Shown: positions 44,682 through 54,096 of the stretch, one piece after another
Layout: each line of letters begins with the position of its first letter
Position numbering within the stretch: the first letter of the stretch is position 1
Source of the DNA: Ruegeria sp. THAF33
Lineage (GTDB): Bacteria; Pseudomonadota; Alphaproteobacteria; Rhodobacterales; Rhodobacteraceae
Length of the DNA stretch: 64,000 nt
Direction of reading: 5' to 3'
Assembly (NCBI RefSeq): GCF_009363615.1
Contig: NZ_CP045384.1
Location: forward strand, 350,501 to 414,500
Notes under the pieces: model-generated
Databases searched by the model: none
What the model saw: only the letters and a program-made list of their open reading frames with translations
What the model was told of the DNA's origin: nothing
Position numbers and translations under genes: made by a program

Positions 44682-47600
44682 CTAATTCTTCTCGATACAA
44701 GCCAGCGCGCGCTCCTTTCTATCAGAAAACGCCGTCGTTGGCCATTTGTCTTGATAAGCAACGGCTCTTACGACATCCCCCCCTTCGCAGACTATGAGGC
44801 TAAGAGGTATGTAGAGCCCGCTTGCATCCGACTTCTCTGCAACGCGTTTTAGCATCAAAGTGAATTCCCTTGTCAGCCAACCTTCTTTGTCTAGGGTCTG
44901 CAGCACTTCGTCGGTTGTCCATTCCCACGCAGCCGTCGAGAGCAGGCTTATTTGCGTGCTAGTGGGATTTTCGCTTGGAAATACCCTAACGAATTCGACA
45001 AGGTGCTTATTGGCAGCCTTTAGGTAATTGTCCGCTGCTTCACAATAACCCGACTCTGAAGACTGAATTTCGCAACCACCCAACTCGAAGAAGCCGCGAT
45101 AAGCGTTAAGGTTAGCCTCAAACCTTCTGAAATGGTGTCGAGGTTGAGTTTCTAAGCTCTCTTTCGAGTAAGCTTTTCCCTCATCATAAAGCAGAGCTTT
45201 CTGCGCCCAAGCGGCCGAGGAGATAAGGACATCCCCGTTACGTGCTGGAACCACAGTTAGATTAGACCAACTCCAAACCAGTTGCTCGTCGCGGTTCGAT
45301 TCATCCTCGATATTACATGCTGAAGTGAGAGCATTGCGAAAGCATGTCCAAGCTGAGCCGTCGTCGCCTTCACCAAAATATGCCCACCCGGCGTGTCGAA
45401 ACACCCGCGGTATATTGGGTTCTTCCTGATGGACAAGCCCGAATGACTGAAGCGCAGCTTCGTTCTGTTGGCGATTCAATTGGCGGCGACCAAGCTCGAA
45501 AGACTTTTCAGCGTCGGGATAATTCTGCGGGATGTCTGCAAAAGTGCTACGATCCTCCACAGGTGTACAAATTGGCACAGTTTTATTTGCCTGCCATGTT
45601 TCGATTTCTAAGTTTGACACAGAAGTCAAAATTTCATCACCTTCGCATTCCAAAATTCGACCTCGGAGGCTTGCTTCGATCAGGGGATCGGTTTGATCGG
45701 GCGATACTGGCGGCACATCTGCAACCGTTTCATTTTTTTGGCCGGTTTCGGCGATGCCCTGCGTGGCAGCACGCGCAAGCGCCTCTTCTTTCTGCTCTTC
45801 AGCGGCACGACTAACCGCGGCCTTTAAATTGGCCTTTAAATTATTCTCATCAACTTGGCCGCTCTGCTGCAAATCTTCAGAAAGTGTCTGAATTTGTTCC
45901 TCGTTAAAATCAGCTACGCAATCAAATTCTGTATCGTCGACATTGCCGTCGGCGAGAATGCCCACTCCACTCTCAAGATCAGAACAGTATACAAGCTTCC
46001 CTGTTCCTCCAGGTTCCGCCAACTTCTCGATTTCTGTCGCCTTCTGCTCCAGAACAGCGGCTTCAAGTTCCGCGTTAAAATAGGACACTTCCGCGTTTGT
46101 GGCTATTTGCCTCTCCTTGTACCAAGAAACCGCAGCAACAAAGGCGACCCCCAAGGTTGCCACGCCCGAAATCTGAAAAAGTACCCTGCGTCGTTTTTTC
46201 TTATGCCGTTCCTGTTCCTTACGAGCCCGCATATCATCTTCGCAAAACTTGAGAAAATCAGCAGAGTGCTCATAGACTTCTTCAGGCGTTAATACTCGAC
46301 CATCTTCGCGCCAATCCAGTGTGCGTAGAAACGGTGCCCCCCATTGCACAGTAGGCGAATGCCGTTCACGCCAAGCGCTGTATGTCCTGATTTGAGTATC
46401 ACTTAACAAAGCACCGCCTTGGCGAGCATGTGACATAGCAGTGCGGGCCAAAAACTGAAGTTCAGTTATGGCACGTTCATGATTACGCAGCCAATCAAAG
46501 CGAAGCCTTCGCCATTGCCGCAGCAAGCACTCGTGCATGACCCTTACGACTGTATCCGACGCAAGGTCGTCGGTAACGTAGACTTTGGTGTCGTCTAATG
46601 TAGTATCTGTAATTCCATCCACATTAATCGGTCGGATTGGATGCAAGTACTGACAACCCGGTTTGCGGAAATGATCCACTACTTTTTTGATATCATCTTC
46701 CGGGGCAGCGCAAACCTCGGCTAACTGGTGAATTGTTAGCCGGCGCTTTATATCCTTGTCACCGGCGAAGACTTCCACCAATGCGCAGAATATTTTTTCG
46801 CAAAGAGGTTTCAAACGCTCCTCAAGCGCATCGAAGACTTCGTCAAGCCGATCTGATAACGCGAAGCGAAGAGCGTCACCTGAACTCCGCGCTCGAGCAA
46901 GTGCATTAGGGAAATTCCGTTTAAAATCATCGATATCGAAATGTGGGTGCTGGGTTTCATTGACTTCAAGCTCAATTCGCTTCGCTTCGTCCTCCCAAAG
47001 AATATTCATAACATGCTGCATCAAAGGAAGACGATCAGGCTCGTTAGCCATCTCGTTCAATAGCCAACCAACAAATGGGGGGTCTACGTCCCCATTGTGC
47101 AATGCAACAGGCCCGCGGACAATCTCCGACAACTCTTCTCGAGTCAGAGCGGGTGTTAAAAACTGACCTCTATTTATCGCCTCAGCTAATCCTTCGTAGC
47201 GAGAACAGCTATCCAACGCATCGGCGCGAATCGTTACGACGACGTAGAGGTTAACTCCTTCCGCGGGACGCAGGGCATCCAGAAGCATATGCACAAAGCG
47301 CGCCGCTCCTGCCCGGTCCATTTTCGCATACTCAAAAAGCTCCTCAAACTGGTCGACAAGTAGCAGAATTGGCTGTTGCTTGAACAGGGAATAACTACTC
47401 AGTACCCGCGAAAGACTGTAATGTGCCTGTTCGAGGCTGCGAGCGATCAATCGGTGCAGCTCAAAATCAACTGGCAATTGGTTCGCCGTTTCAGGCTCTG
47501 CAAATACTTCCGCTAAACTGTCCGAAATTGTTGAAATCAACGCCTTTATTGGATCGTTTCCCGGTAGCATCTCGAGAATAATCCAATCCTCGCAACCTTC

Positions 47601-47822
47601 AATCTGGCCTGCCCTAAGGCCGGAGATCAGACCTGTACGCGCGAGCGAGGATTTGCCGCACCCTGATGGTCCCGTGATACACAGAAATCGTTCCTCTTCG
47701 AGACGGTCCGTCATGAAATGGACTTGAGAGTCTCTGCCAAAAAAAATCAGTTGTTCATCAGGCCGAAAAGACCTTAACCCAGGATAGGGTGGAGGAAATA
47801 GAACTCTATGCGTGTCTACCAA
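44682..47822 (-). CDS. nSTAND-type NTPase with transmembrane helix and C-terminal repeats
   Basis: 1046 residues. PYPGLRSFRPDEQLIFFGRD is the classic start of the novel-STAND NTPases; Walker A GPSGCGKSS (51-59) and Walker B ILLLVDQFEEL follow. A winged-helix region reaches ~residue 530, then a single transmembrane helix at ~549-569 after a Lys/Arg-rich stop-transfer stretch. The C-terminal half is acidic with TPR-like helices. STAND proteins sense a ligand, oligomerise and switch on effectors. It starts 3 bp after the upstream TIR-type gene, its probable effector partner. Confidence 0.88.
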   Translation of the reverse strand: MVDTHRVLFPPPYPGLRSFRPDEQLIFFGRDSQVHFMTDRLEEERFLCITGPSGCGKSSLARTGLISGLRAGQIEGCEDWIILEMLPGNDPIKALISTISDSLAEVFAEPETANQLPVDFELHRLIARSLEQAHYSLSRVLSSYSLFKQQPILLLVDQFEELFEYAKMDRAGAARFVHMLLDALRPAEGVNLYVVVTIRADALDSCSRYEGLAEAINRGQFLTPALTREELSEIVRGPVALHNGDVDPPFVGWLLNEMANEPDRLPLMQHVMNILWEDEAKRIELEVNETQHPHFDIDDFKRNFPNALARARSSGDALRFALSDRLDEVFDALEERLKPLCEKIFCALVEVFAGDKDIKRRLTIHQLAEVCAAPEDDIKKVVDHFRKPGCQYLHPIRPINVDGITDTTLDDTKVYVTDDLASDTVVRVMHECLLRQWRRLRFDWLRNHERAITELQFLARTAMSHARQGGALLSDTQIRTYSAWRERHSPTVQWGAPFLRTLDWREDGRVLTPEEVYEHSADFLKFCEDDMRARKEQERHKKKRRRVLFQISGVATLGVAFVAAVSWYKERQIATNAEVSYFNAELEAAVLEQKATEIEKLAEPGGTGKLVYCSDLESGVGILADGNVDDTEFDCVADFNEEQIQTLSEDLQQSGQVDENNLKANLKAAVSRAAEEQKEEALARAATQGIAETGQKNETVADVPPVSPDQTDPLIEASLRGRILECEGDEILTSVSNLEIETWQANKTVPICTPVEDRSTFADIPQNYPDAEKSFELGRRQLNRQQNEAALQSFGLVHQEEPNIPRVFRHAGWAYFGEGDDGSAWTCFRNALTSACNIEDESNRDEQLVWSWSNLTVVPARNGDVLISSAAWAQKALLYDEGKAYSKESLETQPRHHFRRFEANLNAYRGFFELGGCEIQSSESGYCEAADNYLKAANKHLVEFVRVFPSENPTSTQISLLSTAAWEWTTDEVLQTLDKEGWLTREFTLMLKRVAEKSDASGLYIPLSLIVCEGGDVVRAVAYQDKWPTTAFSDRKERALACIEKN

Positions 47823-47824
47823 AA

Positions 47825-49372
47825 CTAAACGACTCTATCTGGGTTAAGTGCAGCATCGCCAGAACCGAATTCTTGCGCAATTGCACTCAGGTGCTCCACA
47901 AAAGCCTTTGTCCTGTCATCGTTTAACGACGTCTTGTCTAAAAGAAGACGATAAATTTCCTTTCCACCCGCGTACCCGCGAGGCGAGGGCGGAGCGCTAG
48001 GATCGCAAGGGTCTCCAATCGCAAGCGCACTCAAAATAGTGCGATTGCGTTGACGTTGCAGGGCAATTGGCTTGATGTACTCTGGCATTCGTTCTTGGAC
48101 ACGACAGCGCCCAGCTCGCGAAGGTCCATACATCATTAGAACCGCGTGTATCTTTGCAGCCGCTAGGAGCTTTGTAGTGTCACGATAGCTTTCCTTACCC
48201 TCATCCACGAACTGTACGACGATGTTATCTAACAAGTTTTTAGCCGCTTGCTCTACTCGTTCTTGGAAGCGCTGTCCGGCATCCCAATCATCTTGATGAG
48301 CATCAATCACTACGATGGCGTTGCCTGCGGGTATGTTGTAGCTTTGAAAAAGAGTTTCTTTCTCATGCTCATCTTTTACAAGCCGACAAAGAGACCGCGC
48401 GAAATCTTCAACACTACGATTGTCGAATTCAATCGATTGGATGAAATCTCGGTAGCTGTCGCTTAGATGCACAAGGTTTCTTGCAGATTTGGTTAACCAG
48501 GTCAGCTGTGGTTTTCCAATTTTGCTAACACGTTTGTACTGCATTTCGGCAAGCGCCTCGCCTCCAATCTTGCGCCCTGACATAATACCAAGGGTTTGCG
48601 CAACTACGCGAGCCCTGCCAACTGCCTTGTCCAATAGATCTGTTGTAATTGAATTCTCATCAAGTCTCCTCACATGAATGTCACTTTGACGCAGTATAGC
48701 AACTAATTTCTTGGCCGCTTCTTCAGTCTCGGGCTCTGGGCACGTGGCTAGCAATAGAACGTCACAAAGTGTCGTGTCTTCTTTAGGTTGATCGCCTCCA
48801 TCAGAGCCTGCTGTGTCCTCCAATTCTAGTACATCGAACTTGCGCAGAATATCTTGAGCAAGATGGAGGGCTTTATCATAAAACAGTTTCTCGTTTGCTT
48901 CGTCGATTTGCGGGGTAGGGTAACCAATCAGCGTCACGCGACCGTCCGGGGTTTTTGGCGGATCAAACAATTCGCAGTACAGTTGCGTCTTGACTTCATT
49001 GTACCTTTCTAACCAGTCAAACCTTTCCAGTTCATCGGAAATGGGCTCTAGCTGAAGTACCAAAAATGGTTTGCCGGAACTGACCAACAAATCGAATTCT
49101 TTTGTGCAGTTCTCTGACGCAACATATGACTTTGAAAGAATGACCAACCCAACGTCGCACTTGTCGATAATCTTCTCAATTGTTGAATCAACGTCGTCAC
49201 CGTAGCGCAGCGCACCTTCAGAGTCTCTCCGCCATATGACGTTTCGTCGATGGTCATTTGCACCAAGGTTCTGCCGGATAACATCAACGAAGATTTCCAA
49301 CCTACTTTCAGTGTAAGCAGGGGCCGGCTTCCAATCTTGGTGTGCATAACTCTGAAAAATACTCAAGGCCAT
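47825..49372 (-). CDS. TIR domain protein with further TIR-like modules, partner of nSTAND
   Basis: 515 residues from MALSIFQSYAHQDWKP; the frame is open 25 codons further. N-terminal TIR: IFQSYAHQD, KCDVGLVILSKSYVASENC and the Glu of CTKEFDLL. Two more Rossmann-like units follow (LCDVLLLATCPEPETEEAAK at ~215, NAIVVIDAHQDDWDAGQRF at ~365), which resemble degenerate TIR or caspase-like folds. Ends 3 bp before the nSTAND start, so the two are one operon. Likely NADase effector triggered by the STAND protein; this is inference. Confidence 0.8.
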   Translation of the reverse strand: MALSIFQSYAHQDWKPAPAYTESRLEIFVDVIRQNLGANDHRRNVIWRRDSEGALRYGDDVDSTIEKIIDKCDVGLVILSKSYVASENCTKEFDLLVSSGKPFLVLQLEPISDELERFDWLERYNEVKTQLYCELFDPPKTPDGRVTLIGYPTPQIDEANEKLFYDKALHLAQDILRKFDVLELEDTAGSDGGDQPKEDTTLCDVLLLATCPEPETEEAAKKLVAILRQSDIHVRRLDENSITTDLLDKAVGRARVVAQTLGIMSGRKIGGEALAEMQYKRVSKIGKPQLTWLTKSARNLVHLSDSYRDFIQSIEFDNRSVEDFARSLCRLVKDEHEKETLFQSYNIPAGNAIVVIDAHQDDWDAGQRFQERVEQAAKNLLDNIVVQFVDEGKESYRDTTKLLAAAKIHAVLMMYGPSRAGRCRVQERMPEYIKPIALQRQRNRTILSALAIGDPCDPSAPPSPRGYAGGKEIYRLLLDKTSLNDDRTKAFVEHLSAIAQEFGSGDAALNPDRVV

Positions 49373-49560
49373 AATTACGCATCCAAAAATAAAATTTAAT
49401 GGTAGCTCATATCCCGTGATTCGCGCAACTTCTAAGAGAATCTCCATTTCGCTGCGGCCTCTTAGAGGACGCTACGAGAACCCGAAGATGCTGTTAGGGT
49501 CAGGATGCATTGATTTCCAACGCGCAGCATGATTCACGGCTCGGAAAACGGAGCGGTGAC

Positions 49561-49908
49561 ATGAGCGACCTTTTCTGGCTGACCGATGAGCAGATGGCCA
49601 AGCTTTCCCCTTTCTTCCCGCGGTCGCATGGCAAGCCACGGGTCGATGACAAGAGAGTGCTGAGCGGTATTATCTTCATCAATCGCAATGGGTTGCGTTG
49701 GCGTGACGCTCCCAAGGAATATGGGCCGCACAAGACGCTTTACAGCCGGTGGAAGCGTTGGAGCGAGAAAGGTATCTTCGCTCGGATGATGGTCGGCTTG
49801 GCTGCCGAACACGGCGAGGAAAAGACCGTGATGATCGACGCGACCTACCTAAAGGCACATCGTACCGCGACCAGCATGGCCGCAAAAAAGGAGGGTGTGG
49901 CCGTCTGA
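49561..49908 (+). CDS. IS5 (IS427 group) transposase, first frame
   Basis: 115 residues from MSDLFWLTDEQMAKLSPFF; MIDATYLKAHRT carries the first catalytic Asp. The run AAAAAAGG near its end is the probable frameshift site. Confidence 0.9.
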   Translation: MSDLFWLTDEQMAKLSPFFPRSHGKPRVDDKRVLSGIIFINRNGLRWRDAPKEYGPHKTLYSRWKRWSEKGIFARMMVGLAAEHGEEKTVMIDATYLKAHRTATSMAAKKEGVAV

Positions 49909-50318
49909 TTGGTCGAACCAAAGGGGGGCTTGAATACCAAACTGCATGCTATCTGTGACAGCCAAGGGCGGCCGCTCAGCCTTTTTGTCACTGCGGGGCA
50001 AGTGAGCGATTACATTGGTGCTCGGGCTCTGCTCAGCAGTATTCCAAATGTGGACTGGCTGCTCGGGGATCGTGGCGATGACGCAGACTGGTTCCGAGAT
50101 GCGTTGAAAGACAAAGGGATACGCGCCTGTATTCCTAGTCGAAAGCAACGCAAGACACCGGTCAAATACGATGAGTGCAGGTACAAACGCCGCAACCGGA
50201 TCGAGATCATGTTCGGCAGGCTCAAAGATTGGAGGCGCGTGGCGACACGCTAAAACCGCTGCCCCAAGGTCTTCCTCTCAGCCATCGCTCTCGCGGCAAC
50301 CGTCATCTATTGGTTATG
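49909..50318 (+). pseudogene. IS5 transposase second frame, interrupted
   Basis: Reads GGLNTKLHAICDSQGRPLSL through IEIMFGRLKDWRRVATR, then TAA at 50251-50253 where relatives have Tyr (TAT/TAC); the remainder to IYWL is still readable. Also D to D change RGDDADWF where others read RGYDADWF. The truncation removes ~20 residues. Confidence 0.85.
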
Positions 50319-50328
50319 AATCCTGACC

Positions 50329-51021
50329 CTAAATTTCCAGACTTGGCGGCAAACCGATAGGTGGCTCCTTTGGAATATCAAATAGCTCTTGTAAGAGATC
50401 CGTTTTCAACCGTTCTTGGTCCAACTCACTATTCCAGTGCATGCAGTATTTTGTTTTGAGATAGCGCGGAACACCAGAGTCGAAGTTGTTCTCCCTTAAG
50501 ATGGTAAGATATTTTGTCGAGTCTGGTGGAAGGTTCGACATATCCCCTTGGATGAGCATTGTCTCCCAACCATCACCGCCAGATCGACCGTCAGCGCGGT
50601 CTGCATATCGTGCATCAGATATGATAACGACGCGCTCAGCGAGTTCGAGCTCGTTGGTCATCCACTGGGGTATGTCCATGCCCGGTCTGAGGTGCCATTG
50701 ATCTAGACGTGCATTTATTCCGTTTGCTCTAAGGTAAGTGCCGATGTCTGCAACCCAGTTTTTATGGTGTTCACTTGTTCCAGAGTAGCTAATGAATGCC
50801 CTAACCGGCCTGTGGGGTTTGCCTGCTTTTTGGCGGTTAGCTGAAGGTTCTTGCTCAGATCGAAATCTATCGAAAACAACCTGGTGCAGGATGTGAATGG
50901 TGAGTGTCGCTTGCTCTGGGGCAGTGCTCTTGAAACCATCAGAGAGAGCTTTGACGCTCACTTCACCGCAAATCCGCCGCATAATCAAACAAACCAGATG
51001 AGCCAGATCCTCTCTTATCAA
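50329..51021 (-). CDS. SEFIR/TIR-type domain protein
   Basis: 230 residues. N-terminal ~70 residues are helical and may be a small adaptor. A SEFIR-type TIR follows: VRAFISYSGTSEHHKNWVAD, ARLDQWHLRPGMDIP, and GWETMLI with Glu153. The present stop TAG is made of the TA target site plus the first G of the IS5 element; without the insertion it would be TAA in the same place, so the protein is intact. It probably headed an operon with the TIR/nSTAND pair before IS5 came between them. Confidence 0.82.
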   Translation of the reverse strand: MIREDLAHLVCLIMRRICGEVSVKALSDGFKSTAPEQATLTIHILHQVVFDRFRSEQEPSANRQKAGKPHRPVRAFISYSGTSEHHKNWVADIGTYLRANGINARLDQWHLRPGMDIPQWMTNELELAERVVIISDARYADRADGRSGGDGWETMLIQGDMSNLPPDSTKYLTILRENNFDSGVPRYLKTKYCMHWNSELDQERLKTDLLQELFDIPKEPPIGLPPSLEI

Positions 51022-51030
51022 ATCGACCTA

Positions 51031-51140
51031 AACTGTCCCATTGGTGCTGACGTCAGACAGTGTTAGTGCATGACCTTGATCGCCAGGCACTCGCGGTTGA
51101 ACTCGTCGAGAATGTTGAGCGTCCGGAATGCCTTCGCGTT
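51031..51140 (-). mobile_element. IS3-family remnant (OrfB C-terminus and end)
   Basis: Minus strand reads FRTLNILDEFNRECLAIKVM then His-stop at 51063, the typical start of the conserved IS3 OrfB C-terminal block, followed by an IS3-like end (TGTCCCATTGG region). Only this scrap remains. It sits just upstream of the SEFIR start and may supply its promoter region. Confidence 0.65.
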
Positions 51141-51372
51141 CAAGATTTGGTGGGGGCTTGAATACCCAAGTTCTACCAGCCTGAGTTCCTACTGTATGAA
51201 GATGTCTTCGTCCGAGTATCGCTTCCGAGCCATCCCTTGTTTCCCCTTCTCGGCCAAAGTAGTGGCCCAATTTTAGGGGGCAAAGACAGTCGGGCGTATC
51301 TTGTGTGATTATCAGAGGCACTCGCGTACCGTCTGTCACTGTGCACCAGAAAAATATTCAGGAATGATCGAG
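51141..51372. other. Intergenic, no gene seen
   Basis: Between the IS3 scrap and the end of the next TIR gene. No coding frame or structure I can support. Confidence 0.4.
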
Positions 51373-52461
51373 CTATACGATATCTTTCCAATCCCTGCAA
51401 AGTCGAAATAAAGAGTGCTTTCCCCGCCCTTCGTCTTGCGTCCAGTCGCACAATGCAATCTCAAGATAACACAACGCCTTTATTATCCGTAAATGGCTTT
51501 CCAACTCATTCTTCAGTGTTTTTATTTCCATCCGATCCCCTCGGTATACACTCCCCGACCACCTATCAATCCATTTCGCGATTCTGCCACGTGCAGAGTG
51601 AAACCGCTCCCAGGCGTCTTTCTTCATTATCGACACCTCAAACTGTTTTTTTTCGCCGCTTCGAGGTCCGTACACACCAACACAAAAATCCAACAAAACA
51701 CGATCAAACTTCTTAAGCTGCGGTGCGAAACTTGAACTGTAATCTCTCAAGTTCTCCCCACGTTGAAGAGGTAATCCTACGGGAGGATCAGCCAAATCAA
51801 CTAACCCCTCAAATGTTATTTGGTCGTTGAGAATCTCGGATTCTGACCTGAAAACAGGAAAACACTCTCGCAATGCATCCCAGAATACTTTTCGATCCTC
51901 AGCAAGTTCGGCCCACTCGCGCTTGAGTTCTTCAACTTCAAAATACTCTCGATCCTTTACCGCGGGCGGAAGTGGACCAGGCATCTGTTCCAGCAACGGT
52001 TTGGAAAGCTCAAGAACCTTGTCTATATGCTCAGCATTAATCGATGAAACCAGCTTAAACTCTAGCTCAATTTTGCGCACTAACAGATTTACTTGTTCTT
52101 CGTCTTGAAGGGAAATTACCTGATAAGTATTCAGAGGTTCAATTACCTTGAAGATATCGAGACCCTTCGCGCAGATTGGTATGGGGTTTAGGCCCCTTCC
52201 GACAGCTGCGCCCGCTTCGAAAATAACCCAGCTTTTTTGGTAAGAGAACGGTGTCAGTAGAACCAAGACAAAATTTGCGTTTTGCACACGCGCTCTTATT
52301 ACAGAATACCAGTCTTCGCCAGGCAAAAGATCGCTAGAAGAAACAAAAGTGTCGATGGCACCAGTAAAAGATTGATCTAGCATTCTCTTAAGCGCCAATG
52401 CCAAATCTTTATCGTTGCTTCCATGACTGATAAAGATGGATACCTTCTCTGAATCCGGCAT
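51373..52461 (-). CDS. TIR domain protein
   Basis: 362 residues. N-terminal TIR domain: VSIFISHGSNDKDLALALK, VSSSDLLPGEDWYSVI, and SWVIFEAGAAVGRG with catalytic-type Glu82. The remaining ~220 residues are helical, charged and of unknown family, probably a sensor or oligomerisation part. No partner gene is close on the left; IS110 lies on its upstream side, so its promoter region has been reshaped. NADase effector by analogy. Confidence 0.85.
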   Translation of the reverse strand: MPDSEKVSIFISHGSNDKDLALALKRMLDQSFTGAIDTFVSSSDLLPGEDWYSVIRARVQNANFVLVLLTPFSYQKSWVIFEAGAAVGRGLNPIPICAKGLDIFKVIEPLNTYQVISLQDEEQVNLLVRKIELEFKLVSSINAEHIDKVLELSKPLLEQMPGPLPPAVKDREYFEVEELKREWAELAEDRKVFWDALRECFPVFRSESEILNDQITFEGLVDLADPPVGLPLQRGENLRDYSSSFAPQLKKFDRVLLDFCVGVYGPRSGEKKQFEVSIMKKDAWERFHSARGRIAKWIDRWSGSVYRGDRMEIKTLKNELESHLRIIKALCYLEIALCDWTQDEGRGKHSLFRLCRDWKDIV

Positions 52462-52621
52462 CTCCCAATCTCCTCCTACGATAATTTTGTCTGTACAGCC
52501 CCAAAACGAAAAACCACGTTTTTGAGTTTCACAAACATTTAAAGGCTAAAAGTTCCTATCCTTTGGGCTATCACTCTAAAAAATTCTTTTAATCAATGCC
52601 ACTGACTAGCAACTGTATTTC

Positions 52622-53581
52622 TCAGGCGGTTTGAGCCGACCAGTTTTGCCGAGATTTGAGGAGTGCGTTCGCGATTGTAACAAGCTTTCTGGCGACTGCT
52701 GTGATGATGACTTTGTGTGGTTTGCCTGCGTCACGCAAACGATCTGCGAAGATCTTGAGATGCGGATTGTGATGACTCGCGACGAGAGCAGCTTGGAACA
52801 TGACGTGTCGTACCTGTCGCCGACCCCCACCAATGGCGCGCTTGCCACGCATCGCATCGCTGTCGTGAGCAATGGGAGCCAGACCCGTGAGCGCGGCAGC
52901 TTGTTCTCCCGAGAGTTGGCCCAGTTCGGGCATTTCCGCGATCAGAATAGTGCTGGCAACGGGGCCGATCCCAGGAACAGAACGCAAGATATCAGCGGTT
53001 TTTGCAAGGCCCTGATCGGCAGCGATGGTCTGCGCAATCTGATCTTCCAATGTACCGATCTGCCGATCCAACAGCTCCCTCAGCTCAGCATCAACTTCAG
53101 TGAAAATCCCATCCGTTCCCAACTTCTCATGCGCCCTGATCTGCGCCAGAAGTCTCTTGCGCGTCTCGACAAGTTGCGCACGCTTTGATGCCAAGGCTCT
53201 GAGAAGGCGCAATTTCCCATGTGGCAGTTCGCGCCCTGCGTCTGGTCGAAATGCCATGAATCGCGCAATGAGTTCCGCATCGATCCGATCCGTCTTGGCG
53301 CGTGTGCCACGGCTGGCAGCGAAGGCTTTGATCTGAGCTGGCGGCAACTGCCGAGTCGCGATACCGGCTGCATCCAGCGCGGTCCACAGACGCCATTCCT
53401 GCCCTCCAGTCGCCTCGAAACAAACAAGCGCGTGCGTTGATTGTGCCAGACAAACAAGCTGCGCGTGGCCCTCATCGCTGTTTGGGAGTCGCAACCTACG
53501 AGTCTCCGGCAGACAATGAACATCAAGCCAATCGCGGCTGACGTCTATGCCGATGATCTGCTCGTGTGATACTTTGTTCAT
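52622..53581 (-). CDS. IS110-family transposase (DEDD)
   Basis: 319 residues from MNKVSHEQIIGIDVS, which has AGGA seven bases upstream. DEDD_Tnp_IS110 N-terminus (GIDVSRDWLDVH, VCFEATGGQEW, RAKTDRIDAELIARF) and transposase_20 C-terminus (LRSVPGIGPVASTILIAEMP, ALTGLAPIAHDS, RHVMFQAALVA with the conserved serine in the terminal block). Intact. Relatives recombine DNA guided by an RNA from the element's non-coding end. Confidence 0.93.
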   Translation of the reverse strand: MNKVSHEQIIGIDVSRDWLDVHCLPETRRLRLPNSDEGHAQLVCLAQSTHALVCFEATGGQEWRLWTALDAAGIATRQLPPAQIKAFAASRGTRAKTDRIDAELIARFMAFRPDAGRELPHGKLRLLRALASKRAQLVETRKRLLAQIRAHEKLGTDGIFTEVDAELRELLDRQIGTLEDQIAQTIAADQGLAKTADILRSVPGIGPVASTILIAEMPELGQLSGEQAAALTGLAPIAHDSDAMRGKRAIGGGRRQVRHVMFQAALVASHHNPHLKIFADRLRDAGKPHKVIITAVARKLVTIANALLKSRQNWSAQTA

Positions 53582-53589
53582 ACCCTCTT

Positions 53590-53760
53590 CCTTCTGCTCC
53601 GCGGTCCAGACCGGCCGCATTCAACTGTTCGAGACGATGAAGAGAGACGGTGCTGGCTCGCTAGAAAACGTGGTCATGCCACAAGGCTCAGACGCCATAC
53701 ACCGCCCCGTCAGCAACCTCGGCAAAGGTGGCTGACGGGGTTAAGTTAGCAAACTCGAGA
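53590..53760 (-). ncRNA. Candidate IS110 bridge-RNA region
   Basis: About 170 non-coding bases upstream of the IS110 transposase, the place where IS110-group elements encode their guide (bridge) RNA. A strong hairpin is visible: CCCCGTCAGC (53704 region) pairs with GCTGACGGGG. Element ends are not certain, so limits are approximate. Confidence 0.4.
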
Positions 53761-53767
53761 TACAGAA

Positions 53768-54096
53768 GGGTCAGGACTCATAGCCAATATATGACGAGAG
53801 CTGCGAGGGCGATTGCTGATAGGAACACCTTTGGACATCTGTCGTAACGGTTCGCCACACGCCTCCAGTCTTTGAGCCTGCCGAACATGATCTCAATGCG
53901 GTTCCGGCGCTTGTATCGACGCTTATCGTATCGAACGGTCGTCTTTCGCTGTTTTCGACCAGGGATGCATGCGCGTATCCCTTTGTCTTTCAACGTTTCT
54001 CTGAACCAATCGGCGTCATATCCGCGATCTCCCTGTAGCCAGTCTACCTTTGGCAAACTGCTCACGAGTGCCCGTGCGCCGATGTAATCGCTGACC
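53768..54096 (-). mobile_element. IS5-family (IS427 group) remnant fused into IS21 istA
   Basis: Begins with GGGTCAGGACTCAT, the IS5 end seen at 49,497, and holds the second transposase frame from VSDYIGARALVSS to IYWL. The other half is lost. The break joins in frame to the IS21 transposase remnant, giving a chimeric open frame. Confidence 0.8.

Larger units (their letters stand above)
49497..50329 (+). mobile_element. IS5-family element (IS427 group) with nonsense mutation
   Basis: 833 bp with ends GGGTCAGGATGCAT and, reversed, GGGTCAGGATTCAT, flanked by TA on both sides as the target duplication. First frame intact; second frame carries an early stop. Inserted exactly in the stop codon of the neighbouring SEFIR gene. 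Confidence 0.87.
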
